From assembly GCF_036347135.1 (NCBI RefSeq), contig NZ_CP108938.1, forward strand, positions 1,178,001 through 1,242,000: 64,000 nt of DNA. The letters run 5' to 3'. Positions 39,073 through 47,363 of the stretch are shown here, one piece after another. Every line of letters begins with the position of its first letter. The first letter of the stretch is position 1. Source of the DNA: Streptomyces sp. NBC_00775 (GTDB taxonomy: Bacteria > Actinomycetota > Actinomycetes > Streptomycetales > Streptomycetaceae). The notes below the pieces were generated by a model. It did no database searches, was not told the origin of the DNA, and saw nothing but the letters and a program-made list of their open reading frames with translations. Made by a program: the position numbers and the translations under genes.

Positions 39073-39762
39073 TCACGGGGTTGCCTCCTGGAGGGCCCGC
39101 CTGCAGAGGGAGTCCGCACGTCGGGTGGACTCCGGGAGGCGGTACTTCGGGGCGAGCGCGAGCGTGTGCGCGCACGCGTTGTCGAGGCTCACCCGGTGGC
39201 CGACGGAGACGAACACCGGCTTGACGCCGTCCTGGGTGCGCAGCGCGCGGCCGACCTCGTCCTCCCCGGAGACCAGTGCGGACGCGCTGCCGCGCCGGGT
39301 GCCCGGCTCCTCGTACGAGAAGGTGAAGGGGTTCTTGGCGACCCCGATCGTGGGCAGCCCGGTGAGGACGCCGAGGTGGCTGGCGAGGCCGAAGCGGCGC
39401 GGATGTGCCAGGCCGTAGCCGTCGCAGACGACCAGGCCGGGGGCGCAGGGCAGGGCGTCGAGTGCGGCCAGGACGGCCGGGATCTCACGGAAGGCGAGCA
39501 GCCCGGGAACGTACGGGAAGGAGACCTGGCCGACGGCGGTGGCCTCGGCGACGACGTCGAGGGTCGCCGCGTCGAGCACGACGGCCGCCGCCACGACGAC
39601 GTCCCGCTCGTCGTCGTACGCGACGTCGACCCCCGTCACCCGGCCGGTGCCGGGCGGCGGCCCCGGTTCATCGAGCACCACCCGCTCCCGCAACTCGTCC
39701 TGTACGGCACGGGCTTGCTCTTCGGTGGCGGGCCAGCCCGCGGGAATCCTTACGGTCGTCAT
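39073..39762 (-). CDS. nfi: Endonuclease V
   Basis: 229 residues; deoxyinosine-specific endonuclease that nicks DNA at deaminated adenine. Motifs: VTGVDVAYDDERDVVVAAAVVLD (catalytic Asp in GVDVAY), PYVPGLLAFREIPAVLAAL (substrate-wedge PYIP-like), VVCDGYGLAHPRRFGLASHLGVL and GVAKNPF. ATG at 39762 (MTTVRIPAGWP). Divergent from a YciI-like gene. Confidence 0.92.
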   Translation of the reverse strand: MTTVRIPAGWPATEEQARAVQDELRERVVLDEPGPPPGTGRVTGVDVAYDDERDVVVAAAVVLDAATLDVVAEATAVGQVSFPYVPGLLAFREIPAVLAALDALPCAPGLVVCDGYGLAHPRRFGLASHLGVLTGLPTIGVAKNPFTFSYEEPGTRRGSASALVSGEDEVGRALRTQDGVKPVFVSVGHRVSLDNACAHTLALAPKYRLPESTRRADSLCRRALQEATP

Positions 39763-39810
39763 GGTGAGGACGAGCCTAGGGGCCCGCGGAGCAGGGTGAG
39801 CGGTCAGGGG

Positions 39811-39816
39811 TAGGCT
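39811..39816 (+). promoter_or_regulatory. Probable -10 element of a leaderless gene
   Basis: TAGGCT is seven bases before the ATG at 39824, close to the Streptomyces consensus TAGGAT. Confidence 0.45.
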
Positions 39817-39823
39817 CGCGATC

Positions 39824-40120
39824 ATGTTCGTACTGGAGCTGAGCTACACCGCGCCGCTCGAAGCCGTCGACGCCGCTCTGGAAGCCCACGTCGCCTGGCT
39901 CGACGAGCAGTACGCGGCCGGTGTCTTCGTCGCCTCCGGGCGCAAGAACCCCCGCGACGGCGGCATGATCCTCGCCGTCGCGGAGGACCGGGCGAGGATC
40001 GAGCAGATCACCGCGGGCGACCCGTTCGTCGCGGCGGGCGTGTGCGCTTACCGCATCACCGAGTTCATCGCGACCAAGACGGCGCCCGGCCTGGAGCGCT
40101 ACCGGGAGACGCCCGGCTGA
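39824..40120 (+). CDS. YciI family protein
   Basis: 98-residue ferredoxin-like alpha+beta protein (YCII domain). MFVLELSYTAPLEAVDAALEAHVAWLDEQYAAGVFVASGRKNPRDGGMIL contains the conserved His and Asp pair of the family's presumed active site. Relatives include small dehydrochlorinase-like enzymes and stand-alone proteins of unknown role. The ATG at 39824 follows a TAGGCT seven bases upstream and lacks a ribosome site, so it is probably leaderless. Confidence 0.85.
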   Translation: MFVLELSYTAPLEAVDAALEAHVAWLDEQYAAGVFVASGRKNPRDGGMILAVAEDRARIEQITAGDPFVAAGVCAYRITEFIATKTAPGLERYRETPG

Positions 40121-40133
40121 ACCGGGCATGGGT

Positions 40134-40460
40134 TCACCGGTCGCCCAGCGCGCGCTTCAGCTCGCTCTTGTCCATGCCCGATCGGCCATGGATGTTGCGC
40201 CGCTTGGCCTCCTCGTACAGCTGGTCGTAAGTGGGACCCTGGGCACCTTCGTGGGAGCGCAGGCCGCCGCGCCTGCCGGAGGAGATGTCCTCGGTGGATG
40301 TGCGGCTCGCGGTTTTCGACTCGCCGGACCGGGCGCGCTCCTTGTTGACGGTGCGCGCGGCGATCTCCTCGGCGCGCTTCCTGCTCTCTCCCCGCTCGAG
40401 CGCGCTCTCCTTGACGTGCTCGTACTGGCGTTCCCGCTTGGGGTTCGAACCGCGGGGCAT
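40134..40460 (-). CDS. Small basic protein, often annotated as plasmid stabilization protein
   Basis: 108 residues, highly charged: MPRGSNPKRERQYEHVKESALERGESRKRAEEIAARTVNKERARSGE. The C-terminus YDQLYEEAKRRNIHGRSGMDKSELKRAL resembles a Rho N-terminal/SAP-like nucleic-acid-binding helix pair. No toxin partner is next to it, so a stabilization role is not supported here. Convergent with the YciI gene. Confidence 0.72.
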   Translation of the reverse strand: MPRGSNPKRERQYEHVKESALERGESRKRAEEIAARTVNKERARSGESKTASRTSTEDISSGRRGGLRSHEGAQGPTYDQLYEEAKRRNIHGRSGMDKSELKRALGDR

Positions 40461-40568
40461 GACGGCTCACTTCCTTTCGCAGCACGGAACGGGTACGCCG
40501 CCGCCTCGGACAGGTACCTGGTTCCCACGCAACCACAGCCGTCTCCCCGCCGCACAGCGGGCCGCGGG

Positions 40569-41660
40569 TCAGCGCTCCAGGCGGGCCACCCGTCCCTTCT
40601 CGCCGGAGGCCCAGCAGCCCAGGTCGGGGGTGCAGTCCACGGTGTCGTACGAGCCGGTGTCGAGGGTGCGCCAGGTGCGACCGCCGTCCGTCGTCAGGTC
40701 GGTGCCGGTGGGGCCGACGGCGAGCGCGGCGGTACGGCTGTGCGGGAGCCAGGTGACGCCGGAGCGGTAGGCGGGCGGGGGCTGGGCGGCGGGTGTCCAG
40801 GTGCGGCCGCCGTCGGAGGTGAGGGCCGCGGCCTGGGGTGAGGCCTGGTCGGCGCGGTAGTCGCCGCCGACCGCGAGGCCGTGAGTGGGGTCGCGGAAGG
40901 CGACGCCGAAGACGCCGCGCGCCGGGTCGCCGGCCGGGATCGGCGTGTCGGTGGCCGTCCAGGTCAGTCCGCGATCCGAGGAGTGCAGCACGCGCGCGCG
41001 TGCACCCCCGCCGGTGGCCAGCCACACGTCACGAGGCCCCGAGCTGACCAGGCACTGCCCGCTGGCCGCGAAGCCCGCCTCGCCGTCCTGGGCGGCGGGC
41101 ATCCCGTCACTGGGCAGCACCTTCCAGGAGCGGCCGCCGTCACTGGTCGACAGGATGCGGAACTTGCCGTCCACGGGGTCGCTCATCGCCAGTCCGTGGC
41201 GCCGGTCGAAGAAGGTGAGGCAGTCGTAGAAGGCCTTCGCGTCGGTGTTGCGGAAGGACTCCGTCCAGGTGGCGCCGCCGTCGTCCGTGCGGAAGACACG
41301 GGAGGCCTCGCCCTCACCGATGGCGAGGACCACGGCGCGCCGCGTGTCGAACGCCTCGATGTCACGGAATTCCAGGTCCGCCGCCCCGGGCGGCGAGACG
41401 TTCCGCCAGTTCGCGCCGCCGTCGGTGGTGCGCAGCACGGTGCCCTTGGAGCCGGCCACCCAGGCCGTGTCCCGGCTGACGGCCGAGAGTCCGCGGAACC
41501 GTACGTCCGTGCCGCTGTCCTTGAGCTGCCAGTGGGCCGCCTTCCCCGCCTCGTGTGCCTGCGCGGGTGATGCCGCCGTCAGCGCGGTGGCGAGCGCGGC
41601 AGCGCACAGTCCCACGGCGACCATCCGACTCGTACGTCTCGTCTTCCCCAAGCCCCTCAT
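40569..41660 (-). CDS. Secreted Ycf48-like beta-propeller protein
   Basis: 363 residues with an N-terminal signal peptide (MRGLGKTRRTSRMVAVGLCAAALATALTAASPAQA, cleavage about residue 35). Repeated bladed motifs (TTDGGANWR, TDDGGATWTE, TSDGGRSWK, SSDRGLTWT, TSDGGRTWT, TTDGGRTWR) are Asp-box/BNR repeats of a seven-bladed propeller, related to photosystem II assembly factor Ycf48 and sialidase-like domains. No catalytic sialidase residues are evident. Exported protein of unknown role. ATG at 41660. Confidence 0.82.
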   Translation of the reverse strand: MRGLGKTRRTSRMVAVGLCAAALATALTAASPAQAHEAGKAAHWQLKDSGTDVRFRGLSAVSRDTAWVAGSKGTVLRTTDGGANWRNVSPPGAADLEFRDIEAFDTRRAVVLAIGEGEASRVFRTDDGGATWTESFRNTDAKAFYDCLTFFDRRHGLAMSDPVDGKFRILSTSDGGRSWKVLPSDGMPAAQDGEAGFAASGQCLVSSGPRDVWLATGGGARARVLHSSDRGLTWTATDTPIPAGDPARGVFGVAFRDPTHGLAVGGDYRADQASPQAAALTSDGGRTWTPAAQPPPAYRSGVTWLPHSRTAALAVGPTGTDLTTDGGRTWRTLDTGSYDTVDCTPDLGCWASGEKGRVARLER

Positions 41661-41808
41661 GGCGGGCGAAGCTAGCCCACTCCCCCGGCGCCGTCCAGAT
41701 GGCGTCCTCCGGGAACCTCGGGGCATCGACTGAGTGTCCTCTCGGATGTCCGGAGAGCACGGGACGGGAAATGGATCACTACAGGGATCACCCCAGTGAA
41801 GGGACTCG

Positions 41809-41822
41809 GTGACAGAGGTCAC
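41809..41822. promoter_or_regulatory. GTGAC-N4-GTCAC dyad upstream of ssgD
   Basis: Perfect 5-bp arms lie about 100 bases before the ssgD start, in the 261-base divergent region 41661-41921 that otherwise holds no gene. Confidence 0.35.
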
Positions 41823-41921
41823 TCGGGTCTCAGGTGCACGCGGTGGCCCATTTCTTCGTCTCTTCATGTGACCGGCCTCATCCGCCCGGAGTTCGTCCAG
41901 CCGTCACAAGGGAGCAAGGCG

Positions 41922-42338
41922 TTGTCCACCGTCATCGAGCAGCCCGTAGAGGCCCGCCTCGTCGCCGCCGCGCCGCGGATGCCGAGCATTCCCGCAACGC
42001 TCCACTACGACCGGAGCGATCCCTTCGCCGTCCGTATGACCTTCCCGGCCCCGGCCACGCTGGAGGGCGTCGACGTGTGCTGGACCTTCGCGCGCGAGCT
42101 GCTCACGTCCGGGCTGGAGGAGGCCGTGGGCCGGGGCGACGTCCGGGTGCGGCCGTACGGCTACGACCGCACCGTCCTGGAGTTCCACGCCCCCGAGGGC
42201 ACCGCCGTGGTGCATGTGCGCTCGGGCGAGGTGCGACGCTTCCTGCAGCGCACGACGGACCTGGTGCCCGTCGGTCTTGAACACCTCCAGGTGGACCTGG
42301 ACCACGATCTGGCCGAACTCATGCGGGGTACGTGCTGA
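41922..42338 (+). CDS. ssgD: SsgA-like protein, SsgD type
   Basis: 138 residues in the sporulation and cell-division SALP family restricted to morphologically complex actinobacteria. VIEQPVEARLVAAAPRMPSIPATLHYDRSDPFAVRMTFPAPATLEGVDVCWTFARELL is the family core; DVRVRPYGYDRTVLEFHAPEGTAVV and the acidic ending VDLDHDLAELM follow. The sequence and position best match SsgD, which in S. coelicolor affects lateral wall integrity. The start is a TTG at 41922 with GGGAG at 41910-41914. Upstream extension of the frame lacks this support. Confidence 0.85.
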   Translation: MSTVIEQPVEARLVAAAPRMPSIPATLHYDRSDPFAVRMTFPAPATLEGVDVCWTFARELLTSGLEEAVGRGDVRVRPYGYDRTVLEFHAPEGTAVVHVRSGEVRRFLQRTTDLVPVGLEHLQVDLDHDLAELMRGTC

Positions 42339-42377
42339 GCGCACCCGCCGGCGCATCTGCTGAGCGGCGCCCCGCCC

Positions 42378-43241
42378 TCAGTTGCTCCTGCCCATCAGGG
42401 TGTTGAGCTCGCCGTAGTCGAGGCCGTCGGTCAGCGAGTCGTAGGTCCCCGCGTCCAGCAGCTCCCGCGCGGCACGGTGGACCAGGGCGTGTGCGGCCTG
42501 CGCGATGCTCGAACCCGCGCTGATCCGGGCCACTCCTAGCGCGGCCAGCTCGGCGACGGACGGTGCGCCGGGGCCCACCAGTACGTTCAGCGGGCCCTCG
42601 ATGCCCTCGACGAGTGTCTTGACGGTCACCGGATCGACGGTCCCGGGGACGAAGACACCGTCGGCTCCGGCGGCCAGAAAGGCGGCCGCCCGCTCCAGGG
42701 TCTCCTCGATCTTGCCCGCGCCGCGCAGATACGTGTCGATGCGGGCGTTGATGTACAGCGGCACCCCGGCCGCGTCGGCGGCCACGCGGGCCGCCGCGAT
42801 GCGCTCCGCCTGCTCGGCGACCGGCCGCAGCGGCGCGCCACCGCCTTCGTCGCCGTAGAGCGCGTCCTCGATGTTCACGCCCACCGCACCCGCCGCGAGC
42901 ACCGCACGGACCGTGTCCGCGACGCCCTGCGCGTCCTGAGCGTAACCACTCTCGATGTCCGCGCTGACGGGAACCCGCACCGCGGCGACGATCCGCCCCA
43001 CCACGCCGAGAGCCGCGTCCCTGTCGAGCCGGTCCCCGTCCGCCGTACCCAGCCCCCACGCGAGCCCCGCACTGGTCGTCGCCACCGCGGCCGCGCCCGC
43101 CCCTTCGACGATCCGGGCACTGGCCGCGTCCCACGCGTTCGGCAGGACGAGCGGACGTCCGGGCACGTGCAGGGCATGGAAGGCGAGAGCGGTTTCGCGC
43201 AGGGAATCGGGGTTCACGCGGAGGGAATCGGGGTTCGTCAT
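42378..43241 (-). CDS. Isocitrate lyase/PEP mutase family protein
   Basis: 287 residues, TIM barrel with helix swap. LVLPNAWDAASARIVEGAGAAAVATTSAGLAWGLG, then SADIESGYAQD (metal-binding Asp/Glu) and GVNIEDALYGDEGG match the oxaloacetate hydrolase/PEP mutase superfamily. The lack of the isocitrate lyase KKCGH motif fits a C-C or C-P lyase with another substrate. The N-terminus contains a duplicated NPDSLR hexapeptide from a 15-bp direct repeat (43201-43215 and 43222-43236). ATG at 43241. Confidence 0.85.
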   Translation of the reverse strand: MTNPDSLRVNPDSLRETALAFHALHVPGRPLVLPNAWDAASARIVEGAGAAAVATTSAGLAWGLGTADGDRLDRDAALGVVGRIVAAVRVPVSADIESGYAQDAQGVADTVRAVLAAGAVGVNIEDALYGDEGGGAPLRPVAEQAERIAAARVAADAAGVPLYINARIDTYLRGAGKIEETLERAAAFLAAGADGVFVPGTVDPVTVKTLVEGIEGPLNVLVGPGAPSVAELAALGVARISAGSSIAQAAHALVHRAARELLDAGTYDSLTDGLDYGELNTLMGRSN

Positions 43242-43331
43242 GGGGGTGAGCCAAGCATGGAGCGAGGTGGGGGGCTGGCAGGAAATCGACATGTACGTGA
43301 GGGAGGAACGCGGGCGGCGGGCGTTAATCCT

Positions 43332-43360
43332 TTGACAGGGTCCAGGGCCGCTCCTACGGT
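43332..43360 (+). promoter_or_regulatory. Promoter of the ABC-F gene
   Basis: Consensus TTGACA (43332-43337), 17-base spacer, TACGGT (43355-43360). The predicted transcript would have a leader of about 225 bases. Confidence 0.7.
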
Positions 43361-43397
43361 GTATATCAGTCCTGTTGCCGTCGATTGGAGAAGGACG

Positions 43398-43409
43398 TTG
43401 CTCGTCTGA
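43398..43409 (+). CDS. Possible three-codon leader peptide (MLV)
   Basis: TTG-CTC-GTC-TGA is preceded by the strong ribosome site GGAGAAGGA (43387-43395), the only good one in the leader. A ribosome held here by an antibiotic could change folding downstream. It cannot be proven from sequence alone. Confidence 0.35.
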   Translation: MLV

Positions 43410-43593
43410 GGTCTGAGACACCGCGTCACACACAGCCAGTGCTTTCTGGCCTCTGTGTGCGCAGCGTGCGACCTCGGCGTATGAGCCGTCCTCCGGTGCG
43501 GGGCCTTCTTGCTGCCCTCCTGACTGGATCGTCGTCACCTCGCGGTGTCCCGAACGCGTGCCCCTGACCGCATCCAGCAACCGCGAGGCCTTC
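43410..43593 (+). promoter_or_regulatory. Leader with SD-sequestering hairpin (attenuator candidate)
   Basis: CCTCGCGGT (43538-43546) is a perfect complement of ACCGCGAGG (43580-43588), which contains the GAGG ribosome site of the ABC-F gene. A further hairpin (CACACAG...CTGTGTG with an inner CCAG/CTGG, about 43430-43460) lies upstream. The 352-base stretch 43242-43593 holds no normal-sized gene. Confidence 0.6.
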
Positions 43594-45228
43594 ATGTCAA
43601 CCTCTCCCACCTCCATCACCTGTATCGACCTCTCCTTCACCTGGCCGGACGGCACCGCCGTCTTCGACGGCCTCCAGGTCTCCTTCGGTCCCGCCAGGAC
43701 CGGGCTCGTCGGCGTCAACGGATCAGGAAAGTCCACCCTGTTGAGGCTGATCGCCGGGGAACTCACCCCGGTCGACGGCACGGTCCGGGTCGCGGGCGAG
43801 GTCGGTTACCTGCCGCAGAACGTCACCCTCGACACCGGTCTGCGCGTCGACGAGGCGCTCGGCATCGCCGCCGCCCGCGCCGCGCTGCACGCCATCGAGG
43901 CGGGCGACGTGGCCGAGGAGCACTTCGACCTCGTCGGCGACGACTGGGACGTCGAGGAGCGGGCGCTGGCGACGCTCGGCGAACTCGGGCTCGGGCACAT
44001 CGGGTTGGACCGCACGATCGGTGAGGTCTCCGGCGGCGAGTCGGTGCTGCTCCGCCTGGCCGCGCTCCTGCTGCGCCGACCCGACGTACTGCTGCTGGAC
44101 GAACCGACCAACAACCTCGACCTGTACGCGCGGCGGCGGCTCTACGCGGCCGTCGAGGCCTGGTCCGGGGTCATGGTCGTGGTCAGCCACGACCGCGAAC
44201 TCCTGGATCTGGTCGACCAGATCGCGGATCTGCGCTCCGGAGAGGTCACCTGGTACGGCGGCAACTTCTCCGCGTACGAGGAGGCGCTCGCCGGCGAGCA
44301 GGAGGCGGCGGAGCGCATGGTGCGCGTCGCCGAGGCCGATCTGAAGAAGCAGAAGCGCGAACTGGTCGACGCACAGGTCAAGTTGGCCCGGCGCAAGCGG
44401 TACGGCCAGAAAATGTTCGACATTAAGCGCGAACCCCGCGCCGTGATGAGGATGCGCAAACGTACGGCACAGGAATCCGCGGGCAAGCACCGCATCATGC
44501 ACGAAGAGAAGCTCACCGAGGCGAAGGAGCGTCTGGACGACGCGGTGGAGGCCGTACGGGACGACGACGAGATCCGCGTCGACCTGCCGTACACGGCCGT
44601 GCCGCCGGGCCGCACCGTACTCACCCTGGAGAAGCTTGAGTTGCGGTACGGCGCGCGTGTGGACGGCGTGTTCGAGCTGCGCGGGCCCGAGCGGATCGCG
44701 CTGATCGGGCGCAATGGCTCGGGCAAGACCACGTTGCTGCGGACGATCCACGGGGAGCTGGACGCGGTGTCCGGCGACGCCCGGGCCCATGTGCCGTTGC
44801 GTTTCCTGCCGCAGCGGCTCGACGTGCTCGACGACGAGCGGACGGTCGCCGAGAACGTGGCCCGGTACGCGCCGGCCGCCACCAACAACCGGATCCGGGC
44901 GCGCCTGGCCCGCTTCCTGTTCAAGGGGGCCAAGGCCGATCAGCGCGCGGCGACGCTCTCCGGCGGCGAACGCTTCAGGGCGGCGCTCGCGGCGCTACTG
45001 CTGGCCGAGCCCGCGCCGCAGCTCCTGATGCTCGACGAGCCGACGAACAACCTCGACATGGCGAGCGTCCGGCAGCTCACGACGGCCTTGGACTCCTACG
45101 AGGGGGCACTGATCGTCGCCAGCCACGACGTGCCCTTCCTGGAGTCGATCGGAATCACGCGGTGGCTGCTGCTGGAAGGAGGAGAACTGAAAGAAATCAC
45201 GCCGGAAGCTGTCGGGTATCCCTCATAG
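43594..45228 (+). CDS. ABC-F ATPase of the antibiotic-resistance (ribosome protection) type
   Basis: Soluble double ABC protein, 544 residues. Walker A1 GVNGSGKST (40-48), signature VSGGESVLLRLAALLLRRPDVLLLDEPTNNLDL. The long charged linker (about 230-345, RKRYGQKMFDIKREPRAVMRMRKRTAQESAGKHRIMHEEKL) would reach the peptidyl-transferase centre. Second Walker A GRNGSGKTT and LSGGERFRAALAALLLAEPAPQLLMLDEPTNNLDM. It matches, from memory, S. coelicolor SCO6720, an antibiotic-inducible ABC-F. ATG at 43594 with GAGG at 43585-43588, which the leader can hide; regulation by attenuation is likely. Confidence 0.88.
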   Translation: MSTSPTSITCIDLSFTWPDGTAVFDGLQVSFGPARTGLVGVNGSGKSTLLRLIAGELTPVDGTVRVAGEVGYLPQNVTLDTGLRVDEALGIAAARAALHAIEAGDVAEEHFDLVGDDWDVEERALATLGELGLGHIGLDRTIGEVSGGESVLLRLAALLLRRPDVLLLDEPTNNLDLYARRRLYAAVEAWSGVMVVVSHDRELLDLVDQIADLRSGEVTWYGGNFSAYEEALAGEQEAAERMVRVAEADLKKQKRELVDAQVKLARRKRYGQKMFDIKREPRAVMRMRKRTAQESAGKHRIMHEEKLTEAKERLDDAVEAVRDDDEIRVDLPYTAVPPGRTVLTLEKLELRYGARVDGVFELRGPERIALIGRNGSGKTTLLRTIHGELDAVSGDARAHVPLRFLPQRLDVLDDERTVAENVARYAPAATNNRIRARLARFLFKGAKADQRAATLSGGERFRAALAALLLAEPAPQLLMLDEPTNNLDMASVRQLTTALDSYEGALIVASHDVPFLESIGITRWLLLEGGELKEITPEAVGYPS

Positions 45229-45269
45229 CGCTGGGCCTGGGGGACGCCTAGCGTCTGATTCGGGGGCTG

Positions 45270-45286
45270 CCCGGCGTCGAGCCGGG
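45270..45286 (+). terminator. Short hairpin after the ABC-F gene
   Basis: CCCGGC and GCCGGG flank a 5-base loop about 40 bases after the stop and are followed by GGCTTTCG. Confidence 0.45.
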
Positions 45287-45356
45287 GGCTTTCGTGCGCG
45301 CGGACCCGCGCTGCATGATGTCCGCCGACGCCCCCTGCCGATTCGGAGATCCATCC

Positions 45357-46133
45357 GTGCCCAGCCAGAAAGCCCTGATACGCCGTCCCAGCCCCCGCCT
45401 CGCCGAAGGGCTGGTGACGCACATCGAGCGCGCGAAGGTGGACGTCGACCTGGCGGTCGAGCAGTGGGAGGCGTACGCGGAGGCACTGCGTACGCACGGC
45501 TGGGAGACCGTCGAGGTGGACCCCGCCGACGACTGTCCGGACTCGGTGTTCGTCGAGGACACCGTGGTCGTCTTCCGCAATGTCGCCCTGATCTCCCGCC
45601 CCGGCGCCGAGTCCCGGCGCGGCGAGACCGCCGGGGTCGAGGAGGCCGTGGCCCGGCTGGGCTGCTCGGTGAACTGGATCTGGGAGCCGGGCACCCTCGA
45701 CGGCGGTGACATCCTGAAGGTCGGCGACACGGTGTACGTGGGCCGCGGCGGGCGCACGAACGCGGCCGGGGTCCAGCAGCTGCGGGCGGCCTTCGAACCG
45801 CTCGGGGCGCGGGTCGTCGCCGTACCCGTGAGCAAGGTGCTGCACCTGAAGTCGGCGGTCACCGCGCTGCCCGACGGGACGGTTATCGGCCACGAGCCAC
45901 TGGTCGACACGCCGTCGCTGTTCCCGCGCTTCCTGGCGGTGCCGGAGGAGTCCGGGGCGCACGTCGTGCTCCTGGGCGGAGGAAAACTTCTGATGGCCGA
46001 GAGCGCCCCGAAGACGGCGGAGCTGCTCGCGGACCTCGGCCACGAGCCGGTCCTCGTGGACATCAGTGAGTTCGAGAAACTCGAAGGCTGTGTGACATGT
46101 CTCTCGGTCCGGCTCCGGGAACTGTACGTCTGA
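45357..46133 (+). CDS. ddaH: Dimethylarginine dimethylaminohydrolase (DDAH)
   Basis: 258 residues; converts N-omega-methylated arginines to citrulline and methylamines. Guanidine-modifying fold: CPDSVFVEDTVVVF (substrate acidic residues), LDGGDILKVG, His163 in SKVLHLKSAV, and the terminal EGCVTCLSVRL with catalytic Cys (248, with Cys245 nearby). GTG start at 45357 with GGAG at 45345-45348; the frame upstream lacks support. Confidence 0.92.
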   Translation: MPSQKALIRRPSPRLAEGLVTHIERAKVDVDLAVEQWEAYAEALRTHGWETVEVDPADDCPDSVFVEDTVVVFRNVALISRPGAESRRGETAGVEEAVARLGCSVNWIWEPGTLDGGDILKVGDTVYVGRGGRTNAAGVQQLRAAFEPLGARVVAVPVSKVLHLKSAVTALPDGTVIGHEPLVDTPSLFPRFLAVPEESGAHVVLLGGGKLLMAESAPKTAELLADLGHEPVLVDISEFEKLEGCVTCLSVRLRELYV

Positions 46134-46236
46134 ACGGGTGATCGGGACGTCCGTCGGGCGCTCGTACGGTGCTGGGACCTGGGCTTGCAGGGCCCCTGCC
46201 CGCGGGCCTCCGGGAGTGCGTGATCTCCCGTGGGGA

Positions 46237-46255
46237 CCCCCGCTGACCAGGGGGG
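46237..46255 (+). terminator. Hairpin before the desaturase operators
   Basis: CCCCC (46237-46241) and GGGGGG (46250-46255) are followed by CTTT. It probably ends the DDAH transcript. Confidence 0.5.
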
Positions 46256-46270
46256 CTTTACAGCACACTT

Positions 46271-46318
46271 AACCTACGGTTTCGTAACCTACGGATACGT
46301 AGCCTACGATGCCGTAGG
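46271..46318. promoter_or_regulatory. Three tandem CCTACG-N4-CGTA dyads (operator array)
   Basis: CCTACG-GTTT-CGTAAC, CCTACG-GATA-CGTAGC and CCTACG-ATGC-CGTAGG are spaced exactly 15 bases apart, 41 bases before the desaturase GTG. The third has perfect 6-bp arms. A TetR-like repressor binding cooperatively would fit. Confidence 0.7.
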
Positions 46319-46358
46319 TTGCGTCCTCGCTTGTTGTACACGTCCCCCTGGAGCACCC

Positions 46359-47336
46359 GTGACGATCACTTCTCCCCACCTCGGCAGCCCGTCCGCCGCC
46401 TGGACCGACGCTCGACTGCTGTACGCGCTGGAAGAAGTGGTCGAGACCGAGCTCAACCGCCACCTGAAGGTGGCCAAGGACTGGATGCCCCACGAGTACG
46501 TGCCGTGGAGCGACGCCCGTAACTTCCCCGGCTTCTTCGAGGACGGCGAGGCCTGGGGCAAGGAGCAGTCCAAGGTCACCGAACTCGGCCGGATCGCGCT
46601 GGTCGTCAACCTCCTCACCGAGGACAACCTGCCCAGCTACCACCACGAGATCGCCTCGCTCTTCGGCCGTGACGGCGCCTGGGGCACCTGGGTGCACCGC
46701 TGGACCGCGGAAGAGGGCCGGCACGGCATCGTGATGCGCGACTACCTGCTCGCCTCGCGCGCCGTGGACCCCGACCAGCTCGAGGCGTTCCGCATGCAGC
46801 ACATGAGCGAGGGCTTCGAGTCGGACAACCGCCACTCGATGCTCCACTCGGTCGCCTACGTCGCCTTCCAGGAGCTCGCGACCCGCGTCTCGCACCGCAA
46901 CACCGGCCACCAGTCGGGCGACCCGGTCTGCGACCGCATGCTGGCGCGCATCGCGACCGACGAGAACCTGCACATGGTCTTCTACCGCAACCTGCTGAAG
47001 GCCGCGTTCGAGCTCGCCCCCGACCTCACCATGCAGGCCGTGCGTGACGTCATCGTCAACTTCCGGATGCCCGGTCACGGCATGCCCGGCTTCGAGCGCG
47101 CCGCCGCGCAGATGGCCATCGGCGAGGTCTACAACATGCGCATCCACCACGACGACGTGCTCCAGCCGGTGCTGCGCCACCTCAAGGTCCTGGAGATCGA
47201 CGGCCTCGGACCCGAGGGCCTGCAGGCCCAGGAGGAGCTCGGCTTCTTCATGGGCGGTCTGGACGCGGAGGCCTCCAAGTTCGACGAGAAGCTCGCCGCC
47301 CGCAAGGCGCGCATGGCGGCACGCGCCGCCGGCTGA
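46359..47336 (+). CDS. Acyl-ACP desaturase (stearoyl-ACP desaturase family)
   Basis: 325 residues. Soluble di-iron four-helix bundle enzyme that inserts a double bond into acyl-ACP. Iron ligands are in LEEVVETELNRHL, WTAEEGRHGIVMRDYL and RIATDENLHMVFYR (the E...EExxH...DENxH pattern). GTG at 46359 with GGAG at 46350-46353; the open frame upstream reads through the operator repeats and is not coding. Expression is probably gated by the 15-bp dyad array, consistent with control of membrane fluidity or lipid desaturation. Confidence 0.9.
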   Translation: MTITSPHLGSPSAAWTDARLLYALEEVVETELNRHLKVAKDWMPHEYVPWSDARNFPGFFEDGEAWGKEQSKVTELGRIALVVNLLTEDNLPSYHHEIASLFGRDGAWGTWVHRWTAEEGRHGIVMRDYLLASRAVDPDQLEAFRMQHMSEGFESDNRHSMLHSVAYVAFQELATRVSHRNTGHQSGDPVCDRMLARIATDENLHMVFYRNLLKAAFELAPDLTMQAVRDVIVNFRMPGHGMPGFERAAAQMAIGEVYNMRIHHDDVLQPVLRHLKVLEIDGLGPEGLQAQEELGFFMGGLDAEASKFDEKLAARKARMAARAAG

Positions 47337-47363
47337 CGCCCCCGGCGCCCGCTCCGCGTCACC

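Noticed and set aside
43481..43567. 28-codon ORF in the ABC-F leader
   Set aside because: No ribosome site; it overlaps the hairpin arm. The three-codon ORF at 43398 has a much better site.
46271..46318. CRISPR-like short repeats
   Set aside because: Units are 15 bp without spacers; they are dyads typical of operators.
46230..46358. N-terminal extension of the desaturase with TYG/VAY repeats
   Set aside because: The repeats are the operator dyads in DNA, not protein; the GTG at 46359 has its own ribosome site.
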